A stretch of 64,000 bases of DNA. Source: Centroberyx gerrardi. Taxonomy: Eukaryota > Chordata > Actinopteri > Beryciformes > Berycidae. How positions within the stretch are numbered: the first letter of the stretch is position 1; each line of letters opens with the position of its first letter. Of this stretch, positions 44,638-55,432 are shown piece by piece. The translations under genes were made by a program, and so were the position numbers. The notes beneath the pieces are model-generated. The model had not been told where the DNA came from and ran no database searches. It saw nothing but the letters and a program-made list of their open reading frames with translations. The stretch spans positions 2,453,185 through 2,517,184 of the forward strand of contig NC_135997.1 in assembly GCF_048128805.1 (NCBI RefSeq), given 5' to 3'.

Positions 44638-44670
44638 ATACAATACAATACAATACAATTCAATACAACA
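44638..44670. repeat. (AATAC)n microsatellite
   Basis: Pentanucleotide repeats of CAATA. No gene is seen around it (44.4-45.1 kb). Confidence 0.8.
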
Positions 44671-45188
44671 CCTGTGTGCTTGCCAACTCATATTTTTGGT
44701 AATCAGAATTGTAATGTTCCATCACCATAAGCCATTATATCCTTATATAATGCATATTTTTGTAATAATGGAATGTATATTACCAAATATCCTGCTGTAT
44801 ATGTTCAGTGAGAAGTCAGTGAGTGTTTTTTTTAATCTGTTTTTTTTTTGTTTTTGAAGACTGAAAAATAAATAAAAACTTGAATGGCAGAATTCAAAGG
44901 CAAATCTTTAAGCATTTCCCTCTTCATGAATGGTAAAAGGCAACGCTCTTTGCTGCGGCTCTTCCAGAAACCAGTTCAAAGTTTCCTAATCTGGGAAAGC
45001 TGTGAGCCGGCTCATATGACAGAGAGCAGAGAGCCGGCTGATCTGAGACCAGGCTTTTCAAAAAAATACCCCTGATGAAGAAAAAATGTGCTAGATGCTA
45101 TTCTTGGCACCGTGAAGGACAGAATGAAACAAACTGAGCTGCAGGCTCACTGTCATGTTGGAAATGTCCTGTTCTGGCCAGAGGGAGC

Positions 45189-46138
45189 AGCGAAGTAACA
45201 AAGTACAAATACTTTGTTACTGCACTTCAGTAAGATTTTCAAGTATCTGTACTTGAGTTTTTCTTTCACTTAGGACTTCTTACTTTTACTCACTGCATTT
45301 CAAAAGAAAAATCTAGACTTTCTACTCTCTACATTTTCAAAAGACTCTCGAGAAATCAACAGCTTTTTTTTTTTTTTTTTTTTAATAAGTAAATAATAAT
45401 AATTTTCTGCATCAGACGGCTTCCATCCCTGAAGCAGCCGATCAAGAGCCAAATGTGATTGGCTGCTTGTTCACCAAAGCGACACGAAAAAGGAGGGAAA
45501 GGGAGAGAGAGAGAAGCAGCAGGAAGAAGAGAGAAGCAACAAGAGAGCAGAGAGTTAGCGTTCGTGATCTGAGCTGCAGACTCTTTCTCATCTGGGAGTC
45601 AGAGGAATGCTCAACAGAAAACACAACATTAGAAATGACTTTTTTAGACGATGACTTTTACTTTTATACTTTAAAACCCTCCTATTATGTTCAAATTAAC
45701 AGACATCTTTTATGTAAGCAATTTAAACCTACAAAAAATGATTGTAATTGAAAGTGTTACCCAAGTTTACACTTCAGAACATAAGCAAGTAACACATAGC
45801 AGTTAGTCAGCAATGAAAAAAAACACCAATAAAAAGTAAATTAGCTGTTGTGTTTGGGGTCAAAATGACCACAAACAGGACCTATCATGACCCATCATCA
45901 TGTTAAATTTTATGTTTACCAGTTTTCCCCATGAAATTAGGAAAAGTCATCAAGTATCAAGCTGAAAAAATAATGTTAATCATGTTTTTAGAGACATTAA
46001 ATGTTGAATTGGGTCAAATTGACCCCAAACATAATAGGAGGGTTGAGTAAATTTAACACCATGTACTTTTATACTTTGAGTAAAGGATTTGAAATGCTAC
46101 TTTTACTTGAGTAAGGAATCTGTGTGCTTCCACCTCAG
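45189..46138. mobile_element. ACTTTTACTT-rich MITE with nested insertion
   Basis: AGCAGCGAAGTAACAAAGTAC and TACTTTTACTTGAG...TTCCACCTC are the outer parts. The nested element is at about 45,675-46,043. A poly-T run lies at about 45,366-45,383. Confidence 0.55.
45675..46043. mobile_element. MITE with ACCCTCCTATTATGTT ends
   Basis: AACCCTCCTATTATGTTCAA at the left is mirrored by AAACATAATAGGAGGGTTG at the right. The interior contains GGGTCAAAATGACC-type palindromes. The target duplication is unclear. It is nested in the surrounding MITE. Confidence 0.75.
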
Positions 46139-46459
46139 AATAAGGTTTTACAGCAGCTATATTTTCTGCTGCAGCACCGGCTCAGTCTCCTAAAAGACTC
46201 CTCTGATGTCTGCAGCTGTGCCAGATGTCGGGTGTCTCCTCTCTGTAGTTTCTCTGCTGGTTTGGAATCAGTAGAATCGTAATGCTGAGCGACAGCTCTT
46301 ATCTGACTGGCATTTGAGGCGGTTCTCCTCCGCTCGGCTCGGCCTCGCCTGTCCGCCTCCACAACACGACTCTTTATTTAGATAATGTTATCACCGTCCA
46401 GTACAGACCGACTCACACTGAGCCGCAGCACAGCTGTCGGTGGAGAGATACGTGGAATA

Positions 46460-46835
46460 CACTGCAAAAATCTCCATCTTAACAAGCCATTTAGGCCATT
46501 ATTGAGTCCTAAAATTGTAATTTTCTTAAAATAAGTGAAAGAATCTGCCAGTGGGGTTTGATAATTTCACTTGTTTCCAATGCAAATCAACTTGTTTCAA
46601 GAATTTAGTAGAACCAAGTGTTATTTTCTTGATAGCAGTGCAGTGATCTGCCTTATTCTGACTGGTTTCAACAGACTGACACTCATTTCTAGAAAATTCT
46701 AGTGAAGCTGCATTGGAAACAAGTGGAGTTATCTCACCTCACTGGCAGAGTTTGTCTCTTGGTTTAAGAAAAATAAGACTTGAAGGCTGAATATGAGACT
46801 AAATGACTTGTTAAGATAGATGTTTTTTTGCAGTG
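46460..46835. mobile_element. MITE with CACTGCAAAAA ends and TA flanks
   Basis: CACTGCAAAAA at the left and TTTTTGCAGTG at the right are perfect inverses, continued by imperfect ATCTTAACAAG arms. TA dinucleotides flank (46,458-46,459 and 46,836-46,837), as in Tc1/mariner-type elements. Confidence 0.85.
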
Positions 46836-46839
46836 TAGA

Positions 46840-48300
46840 GACCAAAATTCATATTGTGTTCAACTGTTTAGCTTGCTAGGACCATTTATAATAATCAGCC
46901 TTTTTTTTTTTACATTTTATCCTTGTTGAACCCTCAGGCTCCGCTGCATCCAGTCTGTCTCTTAACAAGAAACCACATGGTCTCTGCAGGAGGTTTATGA
47001 TCCAGACTCTCTCTGGCTCCACATTACCTTTCACTGCAGTAATTGGAAGGCAGAAGCAAACTTTTGTCCTCATTCCTGAGTTTAAATGGCTTTCAGAGTT
47101 CATACGCTTCACAACATGTTCAGCTGGCTGCTGACTCTAAACTAATACACAATGTGCTGTTTCAGTTAATAGGCAGTTTGCTTTTCCACTTGTTTAAAAG
47201 CAAAAAAATGTATTGGTTCTTATTTATAGTTACTTCTTTATTTTCAAGTTATTTTTCAAGTTATATTAATTCTTTGTGATGTTTTGATGTTTTTTCTTTA
47301 TATGTATATATATATATATAAAGAATATAAAGAAACAATATAAATATATAAAGAAACACACACACAGTGTGTGTGTGAACCTCATCCATGATTTTCATAC
47401 AATATGGAGTCCAGGTCAAATTGAATTATACACACGTTACATTTCTTTCACAATTTTTCAAACATTTTGAATAGTATCAGTCTGATATCTTCTCTCTGCC
47501 CTTTTCCTGAACAAAATACATTTAAATTCTAAATTCTGCAGAAAGTAAAATAATATTAGCAGTAATATCAGTAACTGTCACAGTATCTGAACTGGAACAG
47601 AAGACTGATGTTAAAACACAGAAGTGTTCAGTCTGCTGAAGTGGAGACGGACAGCAGAGGGCGCTGTCTGACTGGTTCATTACAGCGTCAGTAAAACTCT
47701 TCTGGGTCTTGTTCTTCCTCAGTTTCATAAGAACTGAAATGATATTGTAATTAAATAACTAAATGACTGTTTCACTTCCCTTCTTTAAAGATTTTATTTT
47801 ATTTGATTTGATTTGATTTGAAGAAACACTGATAGTCAGTGGACAGTGGCGTATGAGGCGTATATTATTTTCAGTGGTGTATGTGTGAGCATTTTAATAG
47901 TGTATATGATCATTTTTAAGTAGTATATATGAGCATATAATAGTGTTTATGAGAATATTTCAGTGGTGAATGTGAAAGGTCTTACTAGTGTGTGTGTGTG
48001 TGTGTGTGTGAATATTTTCAATTTTCAATTTCAGTTTAGTAGGGAATGTGAGAGGTTTTCAGTAAAGTGTGTGTGAGTGTTTCAGCAGGTTAAATGAGAG
48101 GATCTCACAACACATGTATGTGAGGTGTAAAGTAGCTGTATGTGCAAGCCAAGCTTGGATTATGTCCCATATGGCCCCTCATTTTCCATATTTTTATGGT
48201 TTTTATGTAGATGAATGTCCATCTTCCTATTTCAGTGTTGATTCTTGGTAAAGTGGAGGATTCTTGTGTTTACATTTTGTATTAATGGAGTGGTTCAGTC
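46840..48300. other. Intergenic, no gene seen; simple repeats
   Basis: (TA)n at about 47,302-47,320, (CA)n/(TG)n palindrome at 47,356-47,378, (TTTGA)n at about 47,796-47,820 and (TG)n at about 47,990-48,010. Diverged ATTTTAGTRGTGTATGTGAG-like units repeat at 47.86-48.10 kb. No coding signal. Confidence 0.5.
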
Positions 48301-48307
48301 TGATAGA

Positions 48308-48766
48308 TATCAGTGGTGGAAAAACTCCTCAAATCCTTTACTTCAGTAAAAGTAGCAATACCATAAAGGAAAAATACTTAATTAAAAGTAAAAGTTCTGC
48401 ATTCAAAAGTTTACTGAAGTAAAAGTATAGAAGTATTAGCAGTAAAATGTACTGAAGTATCAAAAGTCAGAGTGTTAAATTATTGAAGCATTAACCTGTA
48501 AGAAGTGTTTTAATGTTGTCGGTCTAACTGCTCCATATACTGTTGGGGAGTTTAAACTCTAGCAATGCAACATATTTTATGAGCTTATCGTATGTTTTGC
48601 ATGTAAAACCTTATTCTGCAAAGTAACTAGTAACTCCAGCTGGCAGATAAATGTAGTGGAGGAAAAGTAGAAAGTCTCACAGAATGGAAATACTCAAGTA
48701 AAGAGCCAGGATCAAAATTGTACTTTAGTATAGAACTTGAGTAAATGGACTTTCCACCTCTCATAG
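48308..48766. mobile_element. MITE, AGTGGTGGAAA ends
   Basis: TCAGTGGTGGAAAAACTCC at the left, GACTTTCCACCTCTC at the right. The interior is AGTAAAAGTA-rich. Same family as 41,338-41,855. Confidence 0.7.
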
Positions 48767-48769
48767 CGA

Positions 48770-49560
48770 TTAATCTGCAATAGATATTTATGGGTCTATT
48801 AGAGCTTAGAATTTTCTAATAGCATAAAAGACTGTTAACTCTAGTCCATCCTGATGTGATGCAGCTCTTTCACTTCTGTTTCTTCTGTTTCTGAATCATC
48901 TGCTGCTTTGTTCAGGCTGAGCAGTGTGCAGGTTTCTTTTTTCTTTGCATTTCCCAGCAGCACCATAACTGATTTGACTAAAAATGGTCAACGTAAGTAG
49001 GCAAAAAAAAAAGTGACTCTTTTTTTCTATATATTGACAGAATCTGCTATGTCAAATTCCTGTCTCCCACCTTTTTTTCAGCTGTTTACAATTACTGATA
49101 AACATATTGAAACAGAACCAAAGCAAATTTTCAAGCAACTTTCACTTTATCAAGGCATGGTAACATGAATACAACACTCACAGTTATGATAGCAGGAATA
49201 TATCTACCACCACACAAATAAAAATGTACATTGCAATCTTCACAAAAACAAAAAGAAAAACAAACAAACAATGTAACTCTAGACACTGGAGGATGAAATG
49301 AGTCACTTCAGACGAAACTCAAAGTCTAATATGATACAAATAGACAGCAAGCGTAATATAAGCTCAGTATCTTTTTACATGGAATGACTTGATGTGATGA
49401 CAAACAAACATTAAAGTGGCCTTAAAAAACAAAAAAAAAACAAAAAAACAACAGCATGCAGAACCTGTGATATGCTCAGTATGCAGAATGCAAAGCCGGA
49501 TAGACCAGTCTCTACTTGAACGTCTCTGCCGTCCAGACGCGCAGAGATGCATCATGGGAA
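48770..49560. other. nr2e3 downstream flank with repeat fragment
   Basis: 48,990-49,110 is a reverse fragment of the repeat at 4.7 and 16.6 kb (ATATTGACAGAATCTGC, CCTGTCTCCCACC). The remainder, up to the nr2e3 stop, should contain its 3' UTR (minus strand). No definite polyadenylation hexamer was singled out. Confidence 0.45.
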
Positions 49561-49566
49561 CGCTGT

Positions 49567-49699
49567 TCAGTTTTTGAACATGTCACACAGCAGCTTCTCC
49601 ATGGGAGTGTTCCCGATGGTCCTGTGGAAGAACAGCAGCTCGATCCGCTCCGAGTTCACAAACCGCAGCGAGGGCAGCAGGAGCAGCAGCTTCCCAAAC
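49567..49699 (-). CDS. nr2e3: nr2e3 coding exon 8 (last, AF2)
   Basis: Residues 389-432 and the stop TGA at 49,569-49,567. Acceptor CATCTGCAG. Encodes [32 protein letters not shown] and CDMFKN, ending exactly as the family does. Confidence 0.95.
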
Positions 49700-52600
49700 C
49701 TGCAGATGGAAAAAAAAAAAAAAATCTGTGTTAATGTACGTAGTCAAAAAATAAAAAAAACAACAGTAAATAGTGCAAGATGTATGAACAATCTTCTAGA
49801 ATTTAAAAAAACAAAGATGTGACATTTCCATCTTCACAATGTTAAAGGAAAAATCCACCCAAAACACTTTGAAACTATAAAAAAAGTCACAGTTTTTTTG
49901 TTGTTGTTTGATGTATTTTCTCTCGCTCTATTATCACTATCTTTCTCTCCACCTGCATGTAAAACCCTCAGCTGAATGCAACATTTTCAGGCCCCTTCTC
50001 TGGGGGTTGTCGAAAGGCATTCTGGGAAATGTAGGAAATCACTAACTGCAGTAGAAGTAGACGAGGCAGGTTGAGGGAAAGTAAGGAAAGTAAATTATAA
50101 CACTAAATCACAAAGTAACCCCTGGAACACCCTGAACATCACAGATTGATGGATCTGAGGTGGATTTTTCCTTGCGGTTCAGAGTCTGGATCTGGATGTT
50201 ACCTGGCCGGCTGGCTGGGGTAGTGCGAGCGGATGTGTTGTCCCAGCATCACCTGCGACTGGTCCTGCAGGTTCTCCACCTGCTCTGGATCCTTCAGACC
50301 GCGAGTCTCTGTGGACGAGAAGAACAGAAAACTTTGTTGAAAACTGAGATCCAATCTGTGGAAGCAGAGCCGCTCTGAATTCCTGCTGATAATTACTCTT
50401 ATTCATTTTGACAGCTGACGGTTTTTCATTATTATTTGAATTTTAAAATGTTCTAAAAATGAAAGTTTGACTAACTATTGACTAACTAAACACTCACTGA
50501 CATGTTAAATTCAAGAGGTCGTGGTTACATTCTATTTTATTGCTTTAATATTCTTTATTTATACTTCTTTACTTTTTTAGTGCTTATTTTCTAGTCTACT
50601 ATCTGCTTACAGTCTATCTGTGTTTTTTCTCTGCTGAATCCTGTTAGTTTCCTCAGATGATTGTGATTTCAAGGCTGGATTCACACACAGAGAGAGAATC
50701 CCACTTTGTGACCGAATATGGATGGAAATTATCTTTATTTATTGCTTTTCTAAACAGATGGATTGTTTTGGTATTAGATTTCTGTGCAACTTAAGTCGAA
50801 TTTGTATCTGATCTTGGGCCATGGACAAATCTGCTAATGGAACCCCCCCCCCAAAAAAAAAAAAAAAAAATAGATATTGACGCTTCTTGTTTCCAGAAAA
50901 TCCCTGAAACAACAAGTGGAATCATCTCATCTTGTTGAAAAAAAAAAAGATTGTAATCCTGTAATTGTAGTCCCCCCTCACCTGGCTTGAAGAGCACGAT
51001 GGCCTTGAGGCAGGCGAACTCGGTGGGGTCGACGGCGAGCGCCTTGAAGCGGCTGAAGACCTCCTGCAGCAGCCGCAGGTCCAGGCCGCTGTAGCTGGTC
51101 TTGCCCTGCAGGCCGGGGCAGAGGTCCGGCAGCGAGAGCAGAGGGCAGCTGTCCAGGGGGAGAGACCACTGGATGGCACACAGCAGGAAGAGCTCGCTCC
51201 ACGCCTCCTCCAGCAGGATCACCTGGACGGAGAGGAGGTCGGGGTTATTATTTTAAATTCTAGTCCAGGTCCCAGGGTTTCCAAAGACACCAAATATGTG
51301 CAATCCGAGCGGAAGCTGCAAAGCCAAATCCACTAATCCTCAGTTTGTCAGGACTTCATGCTGATATTCATTTGTGATCCATAGACAATGAAGTCTAGCA
51401 GCTCAGTAGGCAGTTGTACTGTCATTTTTTATTAATTTATTTTTAATTTAACCTTAATTTTACCAGGAAGTCCCAAGGTTTCCAAAGATACCAAACATTT
51501 CAGGTTGAAAATGTGTATAAAATGATGCACAGACATCTACATTTTTTTCCATTTGCTGTAATGTTGCAGCATCTTGGGTTTGAGTTAAGTGCTTTTTCTA
51601 AGTAGATTTTTCCTGATGCAGGTCCTGTGAGCGAAGCGACGCTCACCTGGTCTCTGAAGGGCAGGTTGGAGAACACCGGCAGGTTCTTGGCCCACTTCAC
51701 GGACATGAAGAGCAGCCTGGCCGAGGTTTCGTACACGTTCTCGGAGCTGGAGGGGTACAGGGCCATGTGGTACTCCGACGACGCTCGCTCCGGCTCGTTG
51801 CTCGTCACGTCGATGTTCTCGTCAACTGAAAACACACCGACACTCACTTTACACACTTTGTTATATGCCAAATGGATAAATCTTAGAGAGGTAAATTTAT
51901 AGTATAGATATGTAGGTTGTAGCGGCTTTTAAGATTTAAGATTTTTAAGATTTTCTGAAAATACAGTTGATTTTTGTTCATATTGGTGGTTGTTTGCCAG
52001 TGAAATGAATGAATTTTTCACCTTGTTAGCTAATTTCCCATGTCATTTTTATCTATAAATGACAAAGAAACTACCAATTATTTTCTTGTATTTTTACTTA
52101 TTTTTACATGGAAAGTATACATTATTATAATACAGTATTTCTTCATGGCGGTGTACATGAAACTTTCAGCCATAACAGCATCACAGATTTCTGAACAATC
52201 CTGTTTCAACCAGAAATACGTCAAATTACGGAAGCACAATGCTGTCAAAATGCTGTTTCATTGTGACTTTTAATTACCAACACATCACAGGATCGCATAT
52301 CTACTGTCAGAGAAATGAAGTAAATAATAGAAATAGGTATTTTTTGCCTATGTAGGCCTTTGTGCTAATTAATGTAATTTTTGTTTTTTGTTTTAGAGGT
52401 GAATGTTTTGACCTGGTGTATGGGAGTCTGTACAGGCCTAAAGTTTCAGTTTGCCAAGATTTTTTATTTGAAACATGTAAAATAAATCAATCAAGATATC
52501 TTTTTTTTTGGTTCCTATTAGAAAAGAGTAAATGGTCCTCACCGTCCTCGGGCTCCAGCTTGGCGCAGGTCTCGGCCGTCATCAGGCTGGCCATGAAGCG

Positions 52601-55432
52601 GTGGTTGTTCTGCGGACTGACGCAGCGCTGCGGGCCGACCGACGAGCTGATGGACATGGAGGAGGTGATGTGGGGCCACGTGATGACGGAGCCGGTGGAG
52701 GAGGAGGAGGAGGAGGAGGAGGAGGAGGAGGAAGGGTCCCGGGTCGTGGCCAGGTGCTCCTTCTCCGGGTCGACGTCGATGGAGTCCAGACGGACCTGAG
52801 CCGTGCTGCGGGGCTGACGCTCGTTCTGCACCGCTGTGAGGAGGAGGAGGAGGAGGAAGGAAAGAAGAAGAAGAGACAGGAAATAAAGAGAGAGTGGGAT
52901 GAAGAGGAAGAGGCAAGGAGGGAAGAGAAGGAAACAAATAGGGGGAAAGGAGGTAGACGAAGCAAGATTAGACGATCTGTTGTCATGTTTGTCTCTCCTA
53001 ACTGGTCCGGCAGAGGAAATTAATCATCAATAATCATCATCATCAATCGGATAGTTTCTACATTTGGATAGTTGAGTGTTTCTGAATGGTAAATGTGACT
53101 TCAGACACTCACCGTCTTTGTTCATGCCGGCCTGGAGGCACTTCTTCAGCCGGCAGGCCTGGCACTGGTTGCGGTGAGCTTTATCCACCGGACACATGCC
53201 TGTTCCCGCCTGGCACCTGTTAACACAGCAAGGCTCTTATTAAAGGGAGAGTCCACTCAAAATCAACCAGAGGCATCTATTCAGGTTAAAAAAACATGAA
53301 ATAGAGACCAAGGCAACTCCTCCTCCTTTAAAGTATCAAAAGGCAAAAGACTTTTACTCAGACTTTTGCCTTTTGATACATTAAAGAGGAGTTGCTTTTG
53401 TCTCTACTTCATGTTTTTCATCCGTTTTTTGCCCTCAGACCAAACAACAGCCTCTTATACTACAGAACCCACCAGTAGAGCTCCAGTATCTGATTTTTAC
53501 TTCATCTATTTCAGGTTCAATTGTCACTTGAAGAAATTTGGAAACAATCATCTAAGACCCAAGTAACAATTTCCACAGAAACTCAGATTTATAATGATAA
53601 TGAAAAAGGATGGAATCTTTGCACTTTGAATTTGCCTCCAGTTCCCATAGTGCACCTCATCTACCAACTGTTCCAATGGGTCAGGGCCAGTGTGAATCTT
53701 GGTATCTTGGTACACTCTCTACCTTCAACCCAATAAGCATAAACTGAAATGCAGCAGAAAAAAGTAGAGCAGCAGCAGAAAACAGTAGAGCACCAGCAGA
53801 AAACAGAACAATAGAGCAGCAGTAGAAACAGTAGAAAGCAGCAGAAACTTGCCTGTAGATGAGTCTCCGCCTCACGCTGCGTTTGAAGAAGCCGCTGCAG
53901 CCGTTGCAGGCGTAGATGCCGTAGTGTTTCCCGCTGCTGGTGTCTCCGCACACCTTGCACAGCAGAGCCGGGCTCAGAGCTTTTCCCGGGGCCGGACTCT
54001 TGGCTGCAAGTCAACACAGGCGGAGCGGTTAGTGACGAGCGTTTGCTCCAGTCTGCATGTATTGTTTCATAGATTTCTCTGCCATCTGCGGGCCGCAGGT
54101 CGGCATGTGGCGTGAAAGAAGAGCGAACACGGCATTTAGCTCTGAGAACCTCAGTCAGGGACGGGATGATATTTTTATCTCACGATACGATTCGATACGC
54201 AACAATTTAAAAATGTCATTACAAAGTGACAATAATATAATTTGGATGGAGAGCTTTTGAAATTGTGAAAATAAAATATCGCGATTCATTTTTCTGCTCC
54301 ACGATGCGTATTGTCACATTTTTGTATTGCGATATATTGAATTTCGATATATCGTCCCATCCCTATTATGAAATAAAAATGATGAATCGCCAAAGGCAAC
54401 TCATACATACAATAATAACTTTGAAAGTGACATTGAATGGATGCTGATATTAATCTAAATAAAGTCATCAATGATAAATAAATGAAGATAGCAGAAATAG
54501 CAGCATGTCTGTGTTTATTTATTGGCATGTAAATGTCTCAAAATGCAGTTTATCAAATTTGTTTCAGTAATAAATTACAGTCGCGAAAAATATTTATCTC
54601 AGCCTTGTTCTGCTTTACTCAAATATATTTATATAGAGAAAATGTGACAACATGAGCCTGGAATTATAAGGTTCTATCTGACTTGTTTCAATTAAAATTT
54701 AGTTATAATGACTATATAAAGAAAACCTCTGCATACTTATAAAAGGAGCGAACAACGTGTTTTGCTTGTTGCTTCCTCAGATTTGCTCAGACTCTCTCCA
54801 CATATTCATGAACTTTGAATGTTATTTTATGCTTGCGTGGTGTTTACTTAAAAACCTTTTGTGGTTAAATATTTTTAAACGATAAAAACTAGGCTACATA
54901 ACAGTTTCACCAGATGGGATGTCAAATCTTTGGCGCTCAATATCTCAGAACTGCACTGCGCAATAGAGCTGCAATTATCAGTTATTTCCATTACTGATTA
55001 ATCTGTGGATAATTTTTTAGATTTATCATTTAGTCTATAAAATGTCAAAAATAATGACAATTGTCCATCAGAAGTTCCCAGAGCACAAAGTGATTTTCAA
55101 ATGTCTTCCTCAGTCTGACCAGCAGACAAAAAACGCAAAGTATTAATTTTATAATGATGTGAAACAGAAAAGCAGCAAATCATGGAATTTGTGAAGCTTG
55201 ATAAATGACTAAAATTACGATCGATTAATTTTCTTGATTGACAATTAATCGACTAATCGTTTCAGCGCTGCTCTGCACAGACAACAACTCTGCAGGAACC
55301 TGTTGCTGCTGGCGGAAGCGCACATGTGGACCTCTTACCTCCTCTGCTGTCGTCGGTGCCGGCGCTCCCGGACGACTCGGAGGGCGACGAGGACGGCAGC
55401 ATGGGCATCTTCGACAGGTGATCCTCCATCAT
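49567..55432 (-). CDS. nr2e3: NR2E3 photoreceptor nuclear receptor, 8 coding exons
   Basis: Orphan nuclear receptor that acts in the nucleus of photoreceptors, repressing cone genes and supporting rod genes (family knowledge). Exons joined: 55432-55339, 54003-53853, 53216-53113, 52833-52543, 51825-51647, 51222-50982, 50308-50203, 49699-49567; total 1299 nt, 432 residues, with phases that fit throughout. All introns are GT-AG except intron 2, which is GC-AG. Domains: short Ser-rich N-terminus (1-46); DNA-binding domain at about 47-112 with both C4 zinc fingers and the CNGCSG P-box typical of NR2E3 (NR2E1 has Asp in place of Asn); [12 protein letters not shown] just behind; a Ser-rich hinge with 12 consecutive serines (151-162); ligand-binding domain from about 214, with [40 protein letters not shown] and [20 protein letters not shown]; and the C-terminal [13 protein letters not shown]2 helix. 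The start is the first of two adjacent ATGs (55,432); the frame continues upstream without another ATG until a stop, so an upstream start would need a further exon. Confidence 0.95.
49846..50172. mobile_element. TTAA-type element copy C, fills nr2e3 last intron
   Basis: AGGAAAAATCCACCC at the left (TTAA at 49,842-49,845), inverted GGTGGATTTTTCCT at the right; the right TTAA is lost. It is the reverse relative of copies at 8.5 and 14.2 kb (shared TTTCCCAGAATGCCTTTC-like and CATCACAGATTGATG text). It makes up about two thirds of the 503-bp intron. Confidence 0.82.
50203..50308 (-). CDS. nr2e3: nr2e3 coding exon 7
   Basis: Residues 354-389. Acceptor CGTCCACAG, donor GCCAG|GTAACA. Encodes [20 protein letters not shown] and [17 protein letters not shown] ends about 30 bp beyond the donor. 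Confidence 0.92.
50820..50970. repeat. A-rich / C-rich simple tracts in nr2e3 intron 6
   Basis: CCCCCCCCCAAAAAAAAAAA at about 50,844 and an A-run at 50,938-50,949. They follow the exon 6 donor and cause spurious frame extension. Confidence 0.7.
50982..51222 (-). CDS. nr2e3: nr2e3 coding exon 6 (LBD core)
   Basis: Residues 274-354. Acceptor CTCCGTCCAG, donor CCAG|GTGAGG. Encodes [31 protein letters not shown] and [19 protein letters not shown]. Confidence 0.93.
51647..51825 (-). CDS. nr2e3: nr2e3 coding exon 5 (LBD start)
   Basis: Residues 214-273. Acceptor GTTTTCAG, donor GACCAG|GTGAGC. Encodes [20 protein letters not shown], then [20 protein letters not shown] and LPFRDQ. Confidence 0.93.
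52543..52833 (-). CDS. nr2e3: nr2e3 coding exon 4 (hinge, poly-Ser)
   Basis: Residues 117-214. Acceptor CCTCACAG, donor GACG|GTGAGG. Encodes [20 protein letters not shown], a run of 12 Ser from a pure (TCC)n/(GGA)n tract at about 52,697-52,733, and [20 protein letters not shown]. Confidence 0.93.
53113..53216 (-). CDS. nr2e3: nr2e3 coding exon 3 (second zinc finger)
   Basis: Residues 82-117. Acceptor TGTTAACAG, donor GACG|GTGAGT. Encodes [20 protein letters not shown] and [14 protein letters not shown]. Confidence 0.93.
53291..53416. repeat. Inverted repeat (hairpin) in nr2e3 intron 2
   Basis: GTATCAAAAGGCAAAAG (53,332-53,348) and its exact complement (53,362-53,378) form the core, extended outward by imperfect arms (AACATGAAATAGAGACCAAG against CTCTACTTCATGTT, and so on) to about 55 bp each. 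It lies about 75 bp upstream of exon 3's acceptor. Confidence 0.85.
53853..54003 (-). CDS. nr2e3: nr2e3 coding exon 2 (first zinc finger, GC donor)
   Basis: Residues 32-82. Acceptor GACTTGCAG. Ends TACAG|GCAAGT, the classical GC donor. Encodes [20 protein letters not shown] and [13 protein letters not shown]. No GT donor lies nearby that would keep the frame to [10 protein letters not shown]. Confidence 0.93.
54156..54365. mobile_element. MITE with CAGGGACGGGAT ends in nr2e3 intron 1
   Basis: CAGGGACGGGATGATAT at the left, ATATCGTCCCATCCCTA at the right. The interior is rich in ATCACGATACGATTCG text, related to 11,803-12,196. No exact target duplication. Confidence 0.75.
54966..55270. mobile_element. 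Old hAT-type MITE (GAGCTGCAAYKATTA family) in nr2e3 intron 1
   Basis: TAGAGCTGCAATTATCAG at the left and CGACTAATCGTTTCAGCGCT at the right; the interior parallels 40,916-41,272 (TTCTCAGATT- and ACAAAGTGATT-like text). Decayed; target duplication not legible. It ends about 70 bp from exon 1. Confidence 0.65.
55339..55432 (-). CDS. nr2e3: nr2e3 coding exon 1
   Basis: Residues 1-32: [20 protein letters not shown] and a Ser/Gly/Asp stretch. Donor GGAG|GTAAGA. The second ATG (55,429) is equally possible as the start. Confidence 0.85.

Noticed and set aside
52539..53023. 163-codon + frame and 132-134-codon minus frames over nr2e3 exon 4
   Set aside because: Shadows of the real exon in other frames, extended by (GGA)n tracts.
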